Source: Azospirillum brasilense
GTDB taxonomy: Bacteria > Pseudomonadota > Alphaproteobacteria > Azospirillales > Azospirillaceae
Reading direction: 5' to 3'
Length of the DNA: 64,000 nt
Assembly (NCBI RefSeq): GCF_022023855.1
Contig: NZ_CP059449.1
Coordinates: forward strand, 1,846,501 to 1,910,500
Numbering within the stretch: the stretch's first letter is position 1; each line of letters begins with the position of its first letter. The position numbers were made by a program, and so were the translations under genes. This document shows positions 55,290-64,000 of this stretch, piece after piece. Under the pieces are notes generated by a model. That model searched no databases and was not told the origin of the DNA. It was given only the letters and a program-made list of their open reading frames with translations.

Positions 55290-55670
55290 TCAGTACTCCT
55301 CGACCTCGTGCTTCAACTGCACCAGACGGCCGCTCAGCAGCGACAGCATGAGCTGCACCAGCATCTCGTGAACGATCAGCGTGTGGTGGTTTCCGCTGTC
55401 CTGCATCTGCTGGCGCAGCGCCTCGCGCACCTTCGGCACGCCGGTCACGTCGATCAGCACGTCCACCGCCTCGCCGAGCCGTGCGAGGTCCATGAAATCG
55501 GTCGTGGTGACGACGCCGCGCTCGCGGGCGAGCCGCATGCCGGGCGCCTCGGTGTCCAGGTCGGCGACGCCGAGAATCTCGACGAAGGGAGCGTCCAGAA
55601 GCTGCGTCAGCAGGGGCGTTCCGGTTTCGCCGGCGCCGATCACGGCGATGCGGAAGATGTCCTTGGCCAT
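55290..55670 (-). CDS. Rossmann-fold NAD(P)-binding protein, single domain
   Basis: 126 residues. An N-terminal Rossmann dinucleotide-binding motif FRIAVIGAGETGTPLLTQLL and acidic strand end VADLDTEA, like the NAD-binding half of Gfo/Idh/MocA or homoserine dehydrogenases. No substrate domain follows. Sensor-like function possible. It lies alone between exoD-like and icd. Confidence 0.75.
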   Translation of the reverse strand: MAKDIFRIAVIGAGETGTPLLTQLLDAPFVEILGVADLDTEAPGMRLARERGVVTTTDFMDLARLGEAVDVLIDVTGVPKVREALRQQMQDSGNHHTLIVHEMLVQLMLSLLSGRLVQLKHEVEEY

Positions 55671-55728
55671 GGGAAAAGTCTCGAATTCCGGTTCGTCAGG
55701 TCCGCGCCGGCATCACACCGCGCGGGCA

Positions 55729-55758
55729 AGAAAAAAGCGGGGAGCCGAAACTCCCCGC
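55729..55758 (-). terminator. Terminator of icd
   Basis: On the minus strand GCGGGGAG, loop TTTCGG, CTCCCCGC, then six T. It lies 70 bases after the icd stop. Confidence 0.9.
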
Positions 55759-55827
55759 CGCAACCTTACATCGACCGGGCGTCCCGTTTGACCGGGACGC
55801 GTCGTCGCACCTGACGCGGAACGCGCG

Positions 55828-57051
55828 TTACGCCCAGGCGGCCATCTTCTTCTGCAGGTTCTCGTCCAGCTTGTCGAGGAACTGCTTGGTGGTCAGCCAG
55901 GGCTGCTCCGGACCGATGAGGATCGCGAGATCCTTGGTCATGAAGCCCGACTCGACGGTCTCGACGCAGACGCGCTCCAGCGTCTCGGCGAACTTCACGA
56001 CGTCCGGCGTGTTGTCGAACTTGCCGCGGTAGGCCAGGCCCTGCGTCCAGGCGTAGATCGAGGCGATCGGGTTGGTGGAGGTCTCCTTGCCCTTCTGGTG
56101 CTCGCGGTAGTGGCGGGTCACCGTGCCGTGGGCGGCCTCCGCCTCGACGGTCTTGCCGTCCGGCGTGATCAGCACCGAGGTCATCAGGCCCAGCGAGCCG
56201 AAGCCCTGCGCCACGATGTCCGACTGCACGTCGCCGTCGTAGTTCTTGCAGGCCCACACGAAGCCGCCTTCCCACTTCAGGGCCGAGGCGACCATGTCGT
56301 CGATCAGGCGGTGCTCGTAGACGAGGCCCTTGGCCTTGAACTGGGCGGCGTAATGCTCGTCGAACACCTTCTGGAAGATGTCCTTGAAGCGCCCGTCATA
56401 GGCCTTGAGGATCGTGTTCTTGGTGGACAGATAGACCGGGTAGCCGCGCTCCAGACCGTACATGAAGCTGGAGTGGGCGAAGCCCTCGATCGACTCGTCC
56501 AGGTTGTACATGCCCATGGCGACGCCGGAGGCGGGGAAGTCGTACACCTCGTGCTCGATCGGCTCGCCGCCGCCTTCCGGCACCCACTTGATCGTCAGCT
56601 TGCCCTTGCCTGGAACGACAAAGTCGGTGGCCTTGTACTGGTCGCCGAAGGCATGGCGGCCAATGATGATCGGCTTGGTCCAGCCCGGAACGTAGCGCGG
56701 AACGTTGGAGCAGACGATCGGCTCGCGGAAAACGGTGCCGCCCAGGATGTTGCGGATCGTGCCGTTCGGCGACTTCCACATCTTCTTGAGATTGAACTCC
56801 GTCACCCGCGCCTCGTCCGGGGTGATGGTCGCGCACTTGACGCCGACGCCGTACTGCTTGATCGCGTTGGCGGACTCGACCGTCACCCGGTCATCCGTCT
56901 TGTCGCGGTTCTCGACGCTGAGATCGTAGTATTTCAGGTCGATGTCGAGATACGGCAGGATCAGCTTGTCCTTGATGAACTGCCAGATGATGCGCGTCAT
57001 CTCGTCGCCGTCGAGTTCGACGACCGGATTGGCTACCTTGATCTTCGTCAT
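55828..57051 (-). CDS. icd: Isocitrate dehydrogenase (NADP), eukaryotic-like homodimer type
   Basis: 407 residues from ATG 57051 ([23 protein letters not shown]). The hallmark region [19 protein letters not shown] is present, as are [53 protein letters not shown] and the YxxSxK-like loops. It is the TCA-cycle NADP enzyme of alphaproteobacteria. The longer isozyme sits 4.5 kb away. The start is well defined by homology, with GGGGAG upstream. Confidence 0.97.
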   Translation of the reverse strand: MTKIKVANPVVELDGDEMTRIIWQFIKDKLILPYLDIDLKYYDLSVENRDKTDDRVTVESANAIKQYGVGVKCATITPDEARVTEFNLKKMWKSPNGTIRNILGGTVFREPIVCSNVPRYVPGWTKPIIIGRHAFGDQYKATDFVVPGKGKLTIKWVPEGGGEPIEHEVYDFPASGVAMGMYNLDESIEGFAHSSFMYGLERGYPVYLSTKNTILKAYDGRFKDIFQKVFDEHYAAQFKAKGLVYEHRLIDDMVASALKWEGGFVWACKNYDGDVQSDIVAQGFGSLGLMTSVLITPDGKTVEAEAAHGTVTRHYREHQKGKETSTNPIASIYAWTQGLAYRGKFDNTPDVVKFAETLERVCVETVESGFMTKDLAILIGPEQPWLTTKQFLDKLDENLQKKMAAWA

Positions 57052-57291
57052 GGGTGCGAGTTCTCCCCGAACGGGTAGGGGTTGTCTTATGCTTGGACGC
57101 CGGGCGCGCTGTGCGAGGGCACGGGCCGGGGCGTCCATCCGAAGACGGGCCCCGGTTCCCCGGACGGAAACGGATGGCGGTTATATAGCACCGGGGCACC
57201 GCCGAAAGAAAGGACCGCGGGGCATCAAAACAGACGATATCGCGCTGAAAACGGCGCGATTTGCGCAATCTGGTCCTACCACTTGGTCTTT

Positions 57292-57876
57292 TCAGAGCTT
57301 TTGTGTGGGAATCTTCAACGTGGGCTCCGGTTCATAGGCCAGCGCGGCAAACACGTCGTCCACGTCATCGACGACGGTGTACAGCGCGCGGTGCGCCGGC
57401 TGGGTGAAACCCTGCGCCACCGTATGGTCGATCAGGCCGAGCAGCGGGCGCCAATAGCCGTCCACATCCACGATCACCACCGGCTTGTCGTGCAGGCCCA
57501 ACTGCTTCCAGGTCAGGATCTCGAACGCCTCGTCCAGCGTGCCGAGGCCGCCCGGCAGCACCACGAAGGCGTCGGCCCGGTCCACCATCATGCGTTTGCG
57601 GGTGTGCATGCTGTCGACGACGTGCAGTTCGGTCAGGCCGGTGTGCTCGATCTCGGCGGCCTGGATGTGTTCCGGGATGATGCCGACGACCTGCCCCCCG
57701 GCGGCGAGCGCGGCGTCGGCGGCGATGCCCATCAGCCCGACGCGCCCGCCGCCGTAGACGAGCTGGATGCCCCGCCGGGCGAGCCCGTCGCCCAACATAT
57801 GGGCGGCCTCTTTGTGGACAGCGGCGACGCGGCTGGATGAGCCGCAATAGACGCAGACGGAATTCGGGGCTCTCAT
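57292..57876 (-). CDS. LOG-family cytokinin-nucleotide hydrolase
   Basis: 194 residues. Motif PGGLGTLDE with the upstream SMHTRKRMM is the LOG signature, and YGGGRVGLMG is the nucleotide loop. Members cleave cytokinin riboside 5'-monophosphate or other nucleotides. In a plant-associated Azospirillum-like bacterium, cytokinin release is plausible, but housekeeping nucleotide turnover is equally possible. Confidence 0.93.
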   Translation of the reverse strand: MRAPNSVCVYCGSSSRVAAVHKEAAHMLGDGLARRGIQLVYGGGRVGLMGIAADAALAAGGQVVGIIPEHIQAAEIEHTGLTELHVVDSMHTRKRMMVDRADAFVVLPGGLGTLDEAFEILTWKQLGLHDKPVVIVDVDGYWRPLLGLIDHTVAQGFTQPAHRALYTVVDDVDDVFAALAYEPEPTLKIPTQKL

Positions 57877-58018
57877 CGCTCACCCTTTCTCGCCGGTTGG
57901 GTACACGTTCCGGTGACTGTTCCGGTGCGCCCGGCGGGGTCACCTAAAGCAAGGGAATAGCAAAGCCGGGGCGGCGTCTACCCGGACATCGGACTTCAGC
58001 CCATCGGGAGGAATCATT

Positions 58019-58228
58019 ATGGATTCGCGCGTCGTCAACGCCCTGGCCGCCATCTCGGTGGCCACGTTCCTGTTCCTCGGCTTCGGCGGCGGGATCGGCT
58101 TTCTGACCGGCGGGGGCAAGGCGAATGCAGGCGGCGCCACGACGGTTCAGGCCACGGAAACCAGCGTTTCCTCAGCGGACCTGTCCTCCAGCCGCCATTC
58201 CGAGACGGTCGCCAAGCTGGAGAAGTGA
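58019..58228 (+). CDS. Small membrane protein
   Basis: 69 residues. One transmembrane helix at about 7-30 (NALAAISVATFLFLGFGGGIGFLTGG) and a short Ser/Thr-rich end. GGGAGGAATC precedes the ATG. Not recognised. Confidence 0.7.
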   Translation: MDSRVVNALAAISVATFLFLGFGGGIGFLTGGGKANAGGATTVQATETSVSSADLSSSRHSETVAKLEK

Positions 58229-58396
58229 GCCGGGAGGCGTGAGCATGGGGCAGCACCACCCGGCGGCGCGAAGGCGGTGCGCGGGTTCCGATGCGGCTAT
58301 GCGTCTGCTCCATCGGCGGTGTTCAGTTCCACCGCCGCAATCTGCTATCCTGCCGCAAGCCGGCGTGTCTGCCGGCAATGATGCGGCGGTGCTCCG

Positions 58397-59476
58397 GTGA
58401 AGCAAGCTCTCCTGTTCGGCGGTGCGGCGACGGTCGCCGCGGCCGCCGTTGTCGCGTATCTGGCCTTCGATCCCGCGCCCGCGCCGGTCTCCCGCGCCGG
58501 AACGGCCGGTTCCGGAACAACCGTCGCGCTGGGCAGCGTGTCCCCGGCCAAGCCTCCGGCCAACACGCCCGCCCCGGCGAAGGCCGCGGAGGAGCCCGCC
58601 GGTCCGCGCTTTGACATCGTGCGCGTCGCCCCGGACGGCGCCACCGTGATGGCCGGGCGCGCCACGCCGGGCTCGTCGGTGACCGTCCATGACGGGGAGC
58701 GCGCGCTCGGTTCCGTCAACGCCGACGCGCGCGGTGAGTGGGTCCTTCTTCCCGATCAGCCCCTGGCCCCCGGCGCCCGCGAACTGAGCCTGTCGGAAAA
58801 GGCTACTCCCGCCGCCGAGCCGACCCCGTCGGAGCGCGTCGTGGTGGTCGTGGTGCCCGACCCGCCGCCCGCCACTGGTGGGGCGTCTTCGGAAGCGCCG
58901 ACAGGTCCGCTGGCCGTCGCCATGCCGCGCGATGGGCTGGGTGACGGGCGGGGCGGCAGCACGATTCTGCAGGCTCCGAAGGGGCCGGCCGCCCCGGCGA
59001 CCCGCGGCGTGGCGGCCCCGCCGCCGCCGGGGGGAGTGTCGCTGGAAAGCATGGATTACGACGCCTCGGGTCGGGTCGCCATGGGCGGCCGGGCGCAGCC
59101 GGGAAGCGCCGTGCAGCTCTATCTCGACAATCTTCTGGTCGGCAGCGCCCACACCGACCCGAACGGTCAATGGCGGCTACGCCCGGAGCGCGCCGTGGCG
59201 CCGGGCGTCTACACGTTGCGCGCCGATCAGGTCACCGACTCGGGCAAGGTCACCGCTCGCGTCGAGCTGCCGGTTCAGGTGTCGGAGGTTCCGGCCAACC
59301 TGCCGGACGGCCGATCGATGGTCGTCCAGCCCGGCAACAGCCTGTGGCGGATCGCCCGCTCCACCTACGGGCACGGCGTGCAGTACACGCTGATCTACGA
59401 GGCCAACCGCGGCCAGATCCGCGATCCGGACCTGATCTATCCCGGCCAGATCTTTGCGCTGCCGGTCTCGAACTGA
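58397..59476 (+). CDS. LysM/Ig-like domain envelope protein
   Basis: 359 residues from GTG 58397. N-terminal signal-anchor helix (QALLFGGAATVAAAAVVAYLAF), two bacterial Ig-like folds (about 75-135 and 215-290), linkers rich in Pro/Ala, and a C-terminal LysM (VVQPGNSLWRIARSTYGHGVQYTLIYEANRGQIRDPDLIYPGQIFALP) for peptidoglycan. No clear ribosome site; an alternative start nearby is possible. Confidence 0.88.
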   Translation: MKQALLFGGAATVAAAAVVAYLAFDPAPAPVSRAGTAGSGTTVALGSVSPAKPPANTPAPAKAAEEPAGPRFDIVRVAPDGATVMAGRATPGSSVTVHDGERALGSVNADARGEWVLLPDQPLAPGARELSLSEKATPAAEPTPSERVVVVVVPDPPPATGGASSEAPTGPLAVAMPRDGLGDGRGGSTILQAPKGPAAPATRGVAAPPPPGGVSLESMDYDASGRVAMGGRAQPGSAVQLYLDNLLVGSAHTDPNGQWRLRPERAVAPGVYTLRADQVTDSGKVTARVELPVQVSEVPANLPDGRSMVVQPGNSLWRIARSTYGHGVQYTLIYEANRGQIRDPDLIYPGQIFALPVSN

Positions 59477-59494
59477 GCTTTTTCGAACCGGGCC

Positions 59495-59959
59495 TTACAG
59501 ATAGGGGGCGAGCAGGCGCAGGAAGGGGCGCGCCTGCTGGAGCGCGACCACCGTCTGGTGGATCAGATCCTCCGGGGTCGCCTGGCCCTCATATTCCGCT
59601 TCGGAGAAGAGCAGGATCTTCTGGCCTTCCTGGACGAGGAAGCGCGTTCCCCGCCGATCCTGGATGCCGCGCAGGATCGCCAGGAGCTGGCGCCGCCGCT
59701 CCGGCGACTGGGCGGTGTAGGGGATGTGGCCGATCTCCGCCCACACCTGCGAGCGCGACTTTTCCCCGTCGAAGCCGACGGCGATGCTGAAGGGCAGCCC
59801 GTCGGCCATGAAGTGCAGCCGCGCCGGGCGCGGCGGCTGGGCGATGCCCAGCACGCCTTCGGGAGTCATCACGAAGGTGTCGGGGCTGAAGGGCAGGGCG
59901 GTCTGCGAGACCTGCGCGAGCGACGGCATGGCCTGAAGGCGGGCGGCGGGAACGGACAC
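59495..59959 (-). CDS. Hypothetical protein, YbjN-like size
   Basis: 154 residues, unrecognised with confidence. An alpha/beta pattern (RLHFMADGLPFSIAVGFDGEKSRSQVWAEIGHIPYTAQSPERRRQLLAILRGIQ, TRFLVQEGQKILLFSEAEYEG) is like small YbjN or chaperone-like proteins. It converges with the LysM gene and is divergent from psd. Confidence 0.65.
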   Translation of the reverse strand: MSVPAARLQAMPSLAQVSQTALPFSPDTFVMTPEGVLGIAQPPRPARLHFMADGLPFSIAVGFDGEKSRSQVWAEIGHIPYTAQSPERRRQLLAILRGIQDRRGTRFLVQEGQKILLFSEAEYEGQATPEDLIHQTVVALQQARPFLRLLAPYL

Positions 59960-60086
59960 GGGGGCTCGCTCATTCCTGTGGTGTCGGTGGCGTCACTCTC
60001 CACCTTCCCTGCTAAAATTCTGTAAAGGGCGGGGGATGCTGTCTAGAATGCGCCGCTCCAACGATCCGAGGCTGAAGTAACCGGCG

Positions 60087-60785
60087 ATGTCCGCCCTCAA
60101 TACCGTAGTCGTTCCGATCCACCGCGCCGGCTGGCCCTTCATTGCCGCCTTCGCCGTGGTCTCCCTGATTCTCGGGCTTGCCGTGGCGAAGCCGCTGGGC
60201 TGGCTGGGTCTCGTGCTCACCCTGTGGTGCGTGTATTTCTTCCGCGATCCCGATCGCGTGACGCCGACGCGCCCCGGCCTGCTGGTCAGCCCCGCCGACG
60301 GGCGGGTGACCATGATCGTTCCCGCGGTTCCGCCGCCGGAGCTGGGCATGGGCGACAAGCCGCTGACCCGCGTCAGCATCTTCCTCAACGTCTTCAACGT
60401 GCACGTCAACCGCGTGCCGGCGGACGGCACGGTGGTGGCGGCGGAGTATCACAAGGGCACCTTCGTGAACGCCGCGCTGGACAAGGCCAGCGAGGAGAAC
60501 GAGCGCGCCGCCTTCCGCCACCGTCTTCCCGACGGGCGCGAGATTGCCTATGTGCAGATCGCCGGCCTCGTCGCCCGCCGCATCCTCTACTGGGTGAAGG
60601 CCGGCCAGGAGGTCAAGGCGGGCGAGCGGTTCGGCCTGATCCGATTCGGCAGCCGCACCGACGTCTATCTGCCGGACGGCGTGGTTCCGCTGGTCTGCGT
60701 CGGGCAGACGGCGATCGGCGGCGAGACTGTGCTGGCCGACCTGACCGCCACCGAACCGCAACGGCAGGGGGATGTCCGCCGATGA
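60087..60785 (+). CDS. psd: Phosphatidylserine decarboxylase, short form
   Basis: 232 residues. Two N-terminal hydrophobic helices, DGRVTMI and [18 protein letters not shown] in the core, and the self-cleavage motif IRFGSRTDV near the C-terminus, giving the pyruvoyl cofactor at the Ser. It makes phosphatidylethanolamine. The stop overlaps pssA (ATGA). Confidence 0.96.
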   Translation: MSALNTVVVPIHRAGWPFIAAFAVVSLILGLAVAKPLGWLGLVLTLWCVYFFRDPDRVTPTRPGLLVSPADGRVTMIVPAVPPPELGMGDKPLTRVSIFLNVFNVHVNRVPADGTVVAAEYHKGTFVNAALDKASEENERAAFRHRLPDGREIAYVQIAGLVARRILYWVKAGQEVKAGERFGLIRFGSRTDVYLPDGVVPLVCVGQTAIGGETVLADLTATEPQRQGDVRR

Positions 60786-61690
60786 AGCGTCCGGTCTTCA
60801 AGCCGGCAGTGTTCCGCAAGCGCCGTGCGCGCCGTCCGCATCCGCGGCTGAAGGGGTTGTCGATCAACCATCTTCTGCCCAACGTGCTGACGGTGCTGGC
60901 GCTGTGCTCCGGCCTGACGGCCATCCGCTTCGCCATGCACGAGCGGTGGGAGCAGGCGGTCGTCTGCATCGTCATCGCGGCGATCCTCGACGCGTTGGAC
61001 GGGCGGATCGCCCGCCTGCTGAACGGGCAGAGCAAGTTCGGCGCGGAACTGGACAGCCTGTCCGACGTCATCAGCTTCGGCGTGGCCCCCGCATTCCTGA
61101 TGTATCTGTGGGCGCTGAACGGCGCCGGCAGCCTGGGCTGGATCGCCGCCATGGCCTACGCGGTCTGTGCGGCGCTGCGGCTGGCCCGCTTCAACTCCCG
61201 CCTGGACGTCGACCTGCCGCCCTGGGCCTTCAATTACTTCACCGGGGTTCCCGCCCCGGCCGGCGCCGGTCTGGCTGTTCTTCCCATGGTCATCGGCTTC
61301 GAGGCCGGGCCGGACATCGCCGGCCACCCGGCCGTCGTGGTGCCCTGGACGCTGGCGATGGGCGGGCTGATGGTCAGCACGCTGCCGACCTTCTCCTTCA
61401 AGGGCATGCGGGTGCCGACCCAGTATGTGGTGCCGGGTCTGGTCGGTGTCGGCCTGCTCGCCGCCTCGCTGGTCAGCCAGCCCTGGTGGACGCTGGCGTT
61501 CCTCGGGCTGGCCTATCTGGCGAGCCTGCCCTTCTCGGTGGCGCAGTTCCGTAAGCTGCAGCAGGCCGCCCAGCTGATGAAGGAGACAGAGGAGACGTCG
61601 ACGGAGGAGACTGTCGTCCCCGCTTCGGACGCCCCGCCCCCGTCGCCTGAAATGTTGTCTGAAAAGACCAGGACGCCGTCGTCCGACTGA
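60782..61690 (+). CDS. pssA: CDP-diacylglycerol-serine phosphatidyltransferase
   Basis: 302 residues from ATG 60782. The CDP-alcohol phosphotransferase motif DG-x2-AR-x8-G-x3-D-x3-D is present as [21 protein letters not shown] plus DSLSD. About seven transmembrane helices. An acidic/Thr/Pro C-terminal tail. Makes phosphatidylserine for psd; both genes are translationally coupled. Confidence 0.96.
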   Translation: MKRPVFKPAVFRKRRARRPHPRLKGLSINHLLPNVLTVLALCSGLTAIRFAMHERWEQAVVCIVIAAILDALDGRIARLLNGQSKFGAELDSLSDVISFGVAPAFLMYLWALNGAGSLGWIAAMAYAVCAALRLARFNSRLDVDLPPWAFNYFTGVPAPAGAGLAVLPMVIGFEAGPDIAGHPAVVVPWTLAMGGLMVSTLPTFSFKGMRVPTQYVVPGLVGVGLLAASLVSQPWWTLAFLGLAYLASLPFSVAQFRKLQQAAQLMKETEETSTEETVVPASDAPPPSPEMLSEKTRTPSSD

Positions 61691-61712
61691 CGCCGGACGC
61701 CCGCCGTCGCCG

Positions 61713-62051
61713 TCACTCGGCGGCGGCGGGCAGGTCCAGCGGCAGGGTCCGTTCGGTCACGGCGACCGTCAGGACCATCGGGATCTGGCGCAGGCAATTG
61801 CCGACGTGGTTCGACTCCGCGGCGACCATGCCGGTCATTTCGACCTCCACGGTCAACGTCTCGCCCAGCAGGCGGCTGTTCAGCGACAGCGGGACGAGGC
61901 CGCGCTTGGCGAACAGCTCCAGCACGCGTGGCAGGGTGCCGGGATCGGCATCGGCCTGCACGGCGAAGCGGACGAGGCGGTTCGGATCGGTCGGACGGGA
62001 TTCGGCGGCGGGCGCCGCCAGCGTGACGGTGGACAACGTGACGGTGGACAT
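61713..62051 (-). CDS. ACT-domain-like small protein
   Basis: 112 residues. A beta-alpha-beta pattern (LVRFAVQADADPGTLPRVLELFAKRGLVPLSLNSRL, LTVEVEMTGMVAAESNHVGNCLRQIP) resembles ACT regulatory domains. No catalytic part. Function unknown. Confidence 0.75.
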   Translation of the reverse strand: MSTVTLSTVTLAAPAAESRPTDPNRLVRFAVQADADPGTLPRVLELFAKRGLVPLSLNSRLLGETLTVEVEMTGMVAAESNHVGNCLRQIPMVLTVAVTERTLPLDLPAAAE

Positions 62052-62240
62052 GGGTCGCTCTTACCTGATCGTGAGTCGATGAGTGCAGGGTCAGACCTGC
62101 AGACGTGCGAAGATCCCGGCTCTCAGACGAGAACCGGGCTGCTAATTCGCAGACCCAGGGTAAGGTGACGGTCCATCATGGGCGTCAGGATAGGGCGACG
62201 GGCGGCCATGGTCAATGGAGTCGGGGAGTGAAGCTCATTA

Positions 62241-62361
62241 ACCCTCTCCCCTCTGGGGAGAGGGTGGCCCGCAGGGCCGGTGAGGGGGATGTGCTTGTGC
62301 CGAACGTAACGACACGCGCAACCCCCTCACCCTAGCCCTCTCCCCAGAGGGGAGAGGGGAT
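62241..62361. repeat. Intergenic palindromic repeat element
   Basis: A 120-base inverted structure. Left arm CCCTCTCCCCTCTGGGGAG and right arm CCCTCTCCCCAGAGGGGAG, themselves palindromic, with GGTGAGGGGG and CCCCCTCACC as inner pair. It is a type of non-coding REP/MITE-like element widespread in Proteobacteria, between convergent/divergent genes. Confidence 0.85.
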
Positions 62362-62409
62362 GTGGGCGGCGGCAACCAATAAATTCTATCCGACAGGACA
62401 CGCGAAGCC

Positions 62410-63000
62410 ATGAACGACAACGGCATCCACATCCGCCCGGCCGAACCGGACGACGCGCCGGAGCTGGCGCGGCTCATCGACATGGCCGGCGGCGGCATCT
62501 ACGAGTTCCTGCTCGACGGGCTGGTGCCCGGCCAGACGGCGGCGGAGATGCTGGTGCCGGGGCTGGCGGGCACGTCGGGGTCCTTCTCCCACCGCCATTC
62601 GGGCGTGGCGGAGGCGGCAGGGCGGATCGTCGGGGTCGCCCATGCCTATCCCGTGGATTGGATCAAAACCCAGGACTACACCGGACTGCCCGTCGACCGG
62701 CTGGCTCATATGGAGGATTTCAGCCGGGTGCACGACTGGGGCAGCTACTTCCTGTCGGCGCTGGCTGTCGATCCGGCGTGGCGCCGCCGCGGCATCGCCT
62801 CCCAGCTTCTCGCCTGGGTCTATGAGCGGGCGCGCCGCGGCCGGTTCGACCGGGTGACGCTGCATGTCTGGGCCGACAACGCCGACGCCCGCCAACTCTA
62901 TGCCAAGGAAGGCTTCGCCGAGATCGGCCGCGCCGACATCCCCTGGCACGAGCGGCTGCCGCACCAGGGGGGAAGCGTGCTGCTCCGGCGCACGGTCTGA
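62410..63000 (+). CDS. GNAT-family N-acetyltransferase
   Basis: 196 residues. N-terminal IRPAEPDDAPELARLI, acetyl-CoA loop LSALAVDPAWRRRGIASQLLAWV, and the late strand NADARQLYAKEGFAEIGR. Substrate unknown. Confidence 0.92.
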   Translation: MNDNGIHIRPAEPDDAPELARLIDMAGGGIYEFLLDGLVPGQTAAEMLVPGLAGTSGSFSHRHSGVAEAAGRIVGVAHAYPVDWIKTQDYTGLPVDRLAHMEDFSRVHDWGSYFLSALAVDPAWRRRGIASQLLAWVYERARRGRFDRVTLHVWADNADARQLYAKEGFAEIGRADIPWHERLPHQGGSVLLRRTV

Positions 63001-63012
63001 TCAGCGGTCCAG

Positions 63013-63954
63013 TTACTTGCCCGCCTTCAGCTGGTCGCGGGTCAGCCAGAAGACCTCGCCGAAGCTGTTGGCGGTCTCGACCCAGAAGAAGTCGAGGTCC
63101 GGATACTCGGCCTCCAGGATCTCGCGGCCCGTGCCGAACTCGCAGAGCAGGCCGCCTTCCGGCGTCAGGTGCTTGGGCGCCTCCTTCAGGATGCGGCGCA
63201 CGATGTCCAGCCCGTCCTCGCCCGACGCCAGGGCCATTTCCGGCTCGTGGCGGAACTCCGGCGGCAGGGCGGCCATCGCCTCGGCGTCCACATAGGGCGG
63301 GTTGGTGATGATGACGTCGTACTTGCGGTTCTTCAGCGGTGCGAACAGGTCGCCGTGGTGCAGGGCGATGCGGTCCTCGAACCCGCTGTCGGCGACGTTG
63401 CGCTTGGCCACCTCCAGCGCGTCGGCGGACAGGTCCACCGCGTCCACCTGGGCCTCCGGGAAGATCTGCGCGGCCAGGATGGCGAGGCAGCCGGAGCCGG
63501 TGCAGAGGTCGAGCACCCGCTCGACCTCCGTCGGGTCCTCCACCAGCGTGAAGTCGTCGCCGCCGATCAGGTCGGAGAACAGGATCTCCCCGATGTAGGA
63601 GCGCGGGACGATCACCCGCTCGTCCACATAGAAGGGGATGCCCTGGATGTAGGCCTTGTTCAGCAGGTAGGAGGCCGGCTTGCGCGTCTCCACGCGGGCG
63701 TGCAGCAGGTCGGCCACCTTGCGGCGCTCCGCCAGGGTCAGCCGGGCGTCCACATAGGGGTCGAGCTGGTCGATGGGCAGGCTCAGCCCTTCCAGCACCA
63801 TGAACACCGCCTCGTCATGGGCGTTGGTGGTGCCGTGGCCGTAATCCAGATCGGCCTCGGTGAAGCGGCTGACGCCGTAGCGGATCAGGTCGCGGATGGT
63901 GCGCAGCTCGGTCGCCGCGTCGGCGGGGGTGAGGTCCAGGGAGGGATTGGTCAC
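63013..63954 (-). CDS. prmB: PrmB, ribosomal protein L3 glutamine methyltransferase
   Basis: 313 residues, GTG start immediately after the preceding gene's stop. The NPPYVDAEAM motif and LDLCTGSGCLAILAAQIFPEAQVDAVDLS give a SAM-dependent N5-glutamine methyltransferase. The N-terminal helices (LRTIRDLIRYGVSRFTEADLDYGHGT) are of the PrmB rather than PrmC type. Confidence 0.93.
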   Translation of the reverse strand: MTNPSLDLTPADAATELRTIRDLIRYGVSRFTEADLDYGHGTTNAHDEAVFMVLEGLSLPIDQLDPYVDARLTLAERRKVADLLHARVETRKPASYLLNKAYIQGIPFYVDERVIVPRSYIGEILFSDLIGGDDFTLVEDPTEVERVLDLCTGSGCLAILAAQIFPEAQVDAVDLSADALEVAKRNVADSGFEDRIALHHGDLFAPLKNRKYDVIITNPPYVDAEAMAALPPEFRHEPEMALASGEDGLDIVRRILKEAPKHLTPEGGLLCEFGTGREILEAEYPDLDFFWVETANSFGEVFWLTRDQLKAGK

Positions 63955-64000
63955 TTACAGGATCTCCAGAACGCTTTCCGGCGGACGGCCCACGCGGGCC
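63955..64000 (-). CDS. C-terminal end of an unidentified gene (partial)
   Basis: The last 14 codons (ARVGRPPESVLEIL then TAA) of a gene upstream of prmB, cut by the window end. Spacing to the prmB GTG is zero bases, so the two are probably cotranscribed. Too short to identify. Confidence 0.55.
   Translation of the reverse strand, partial: ARVGRPPESVLEIL

Overview
The window reads as chromosomal DNA of a GC-rich alphaproteobacterium, most likely Rhodospirillales and close to Azospirillum (an inference; no 16S is present). Reasons: the flagellar gene order, the regulators SciP, FliX, CckA and GcrA, which belong to the alphaproteobacterial CtrA cell-cycle circuit, a GAAC-N7-GAAC LexA box in front of recA, and a uniform high-GC codon pattern. 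I see no transposase, phage gene, CRISPR array or integration site. The sequence is ordinary core chromosome with a few odd accessory genes.

Layout. 1-0.8 kb: tRNA-Lys and a MaoC-type dehydratase. 0.97-33.2 kb: a large flagellar and motility region. It holds sciP, flgD-fliK, flgN/flgJ/flgI divergent from fliX-dksA, a TPR-glycosyltransferase-methyltransferase fusion, flgH-flgA-flgG-flgF divergent from fliL-fliM-(DUF6468)-motE-like, a KGG-repeat stress protein, cheZ with two MotB-like genes and a giant secreted TPR protein, kup, fliP-fliO-hyp-flhX divergent from flgB-flgC-fliE-fliQ-fliR-flhB, and cckA directly behind flhB. 35.8-41.2 kb: recA with its SOS box, a 24-codon Leu-rich small ORF, alaS. 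41.3-50.8 kb: MoxR ATPase, dehydratase, ccoG, a small alarmone hydrolase, a VWA protein, an MCP and small genes. 51-64 kb: housekeeping, with two unrelated-size isocitrate dehydrogenases, an ECF sigma/anti-sigma pair, gcrA, exoD, a LOG-family hydrolase, psd-pssA and prmB.

How the genes work together. The sequence suggests a Caulobacter-like flagellar hierarchy. A recurring promoter design, TTNA-N7-TTAA followed 11-12 bases later by a TANNNT-like -10, lies before sciP, fliX, cheZ, flgB and flhX, with a weaker version at fliL. It resembles CtrA-activated early (class II) promoters. Near-consensus sigma-54 sites (TGGCACG-N4-TTGC) lie before fliK-flgD, flgI-flgJ-flgN and flgF-flgG-flgA-flgH, the hook, ring and rod genes expected to come later. 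The window also encodes FliX (checkpoint between the classes), SciP (CtrA inhibitor), CckA (kinase at the head of the CtrA relay) and GcrA (an antagonistic cell-cycle regulator). ctrA, flbD, rpoN, fliF/G/I, flhA, flagellin and an identifiable motA are not in the window.
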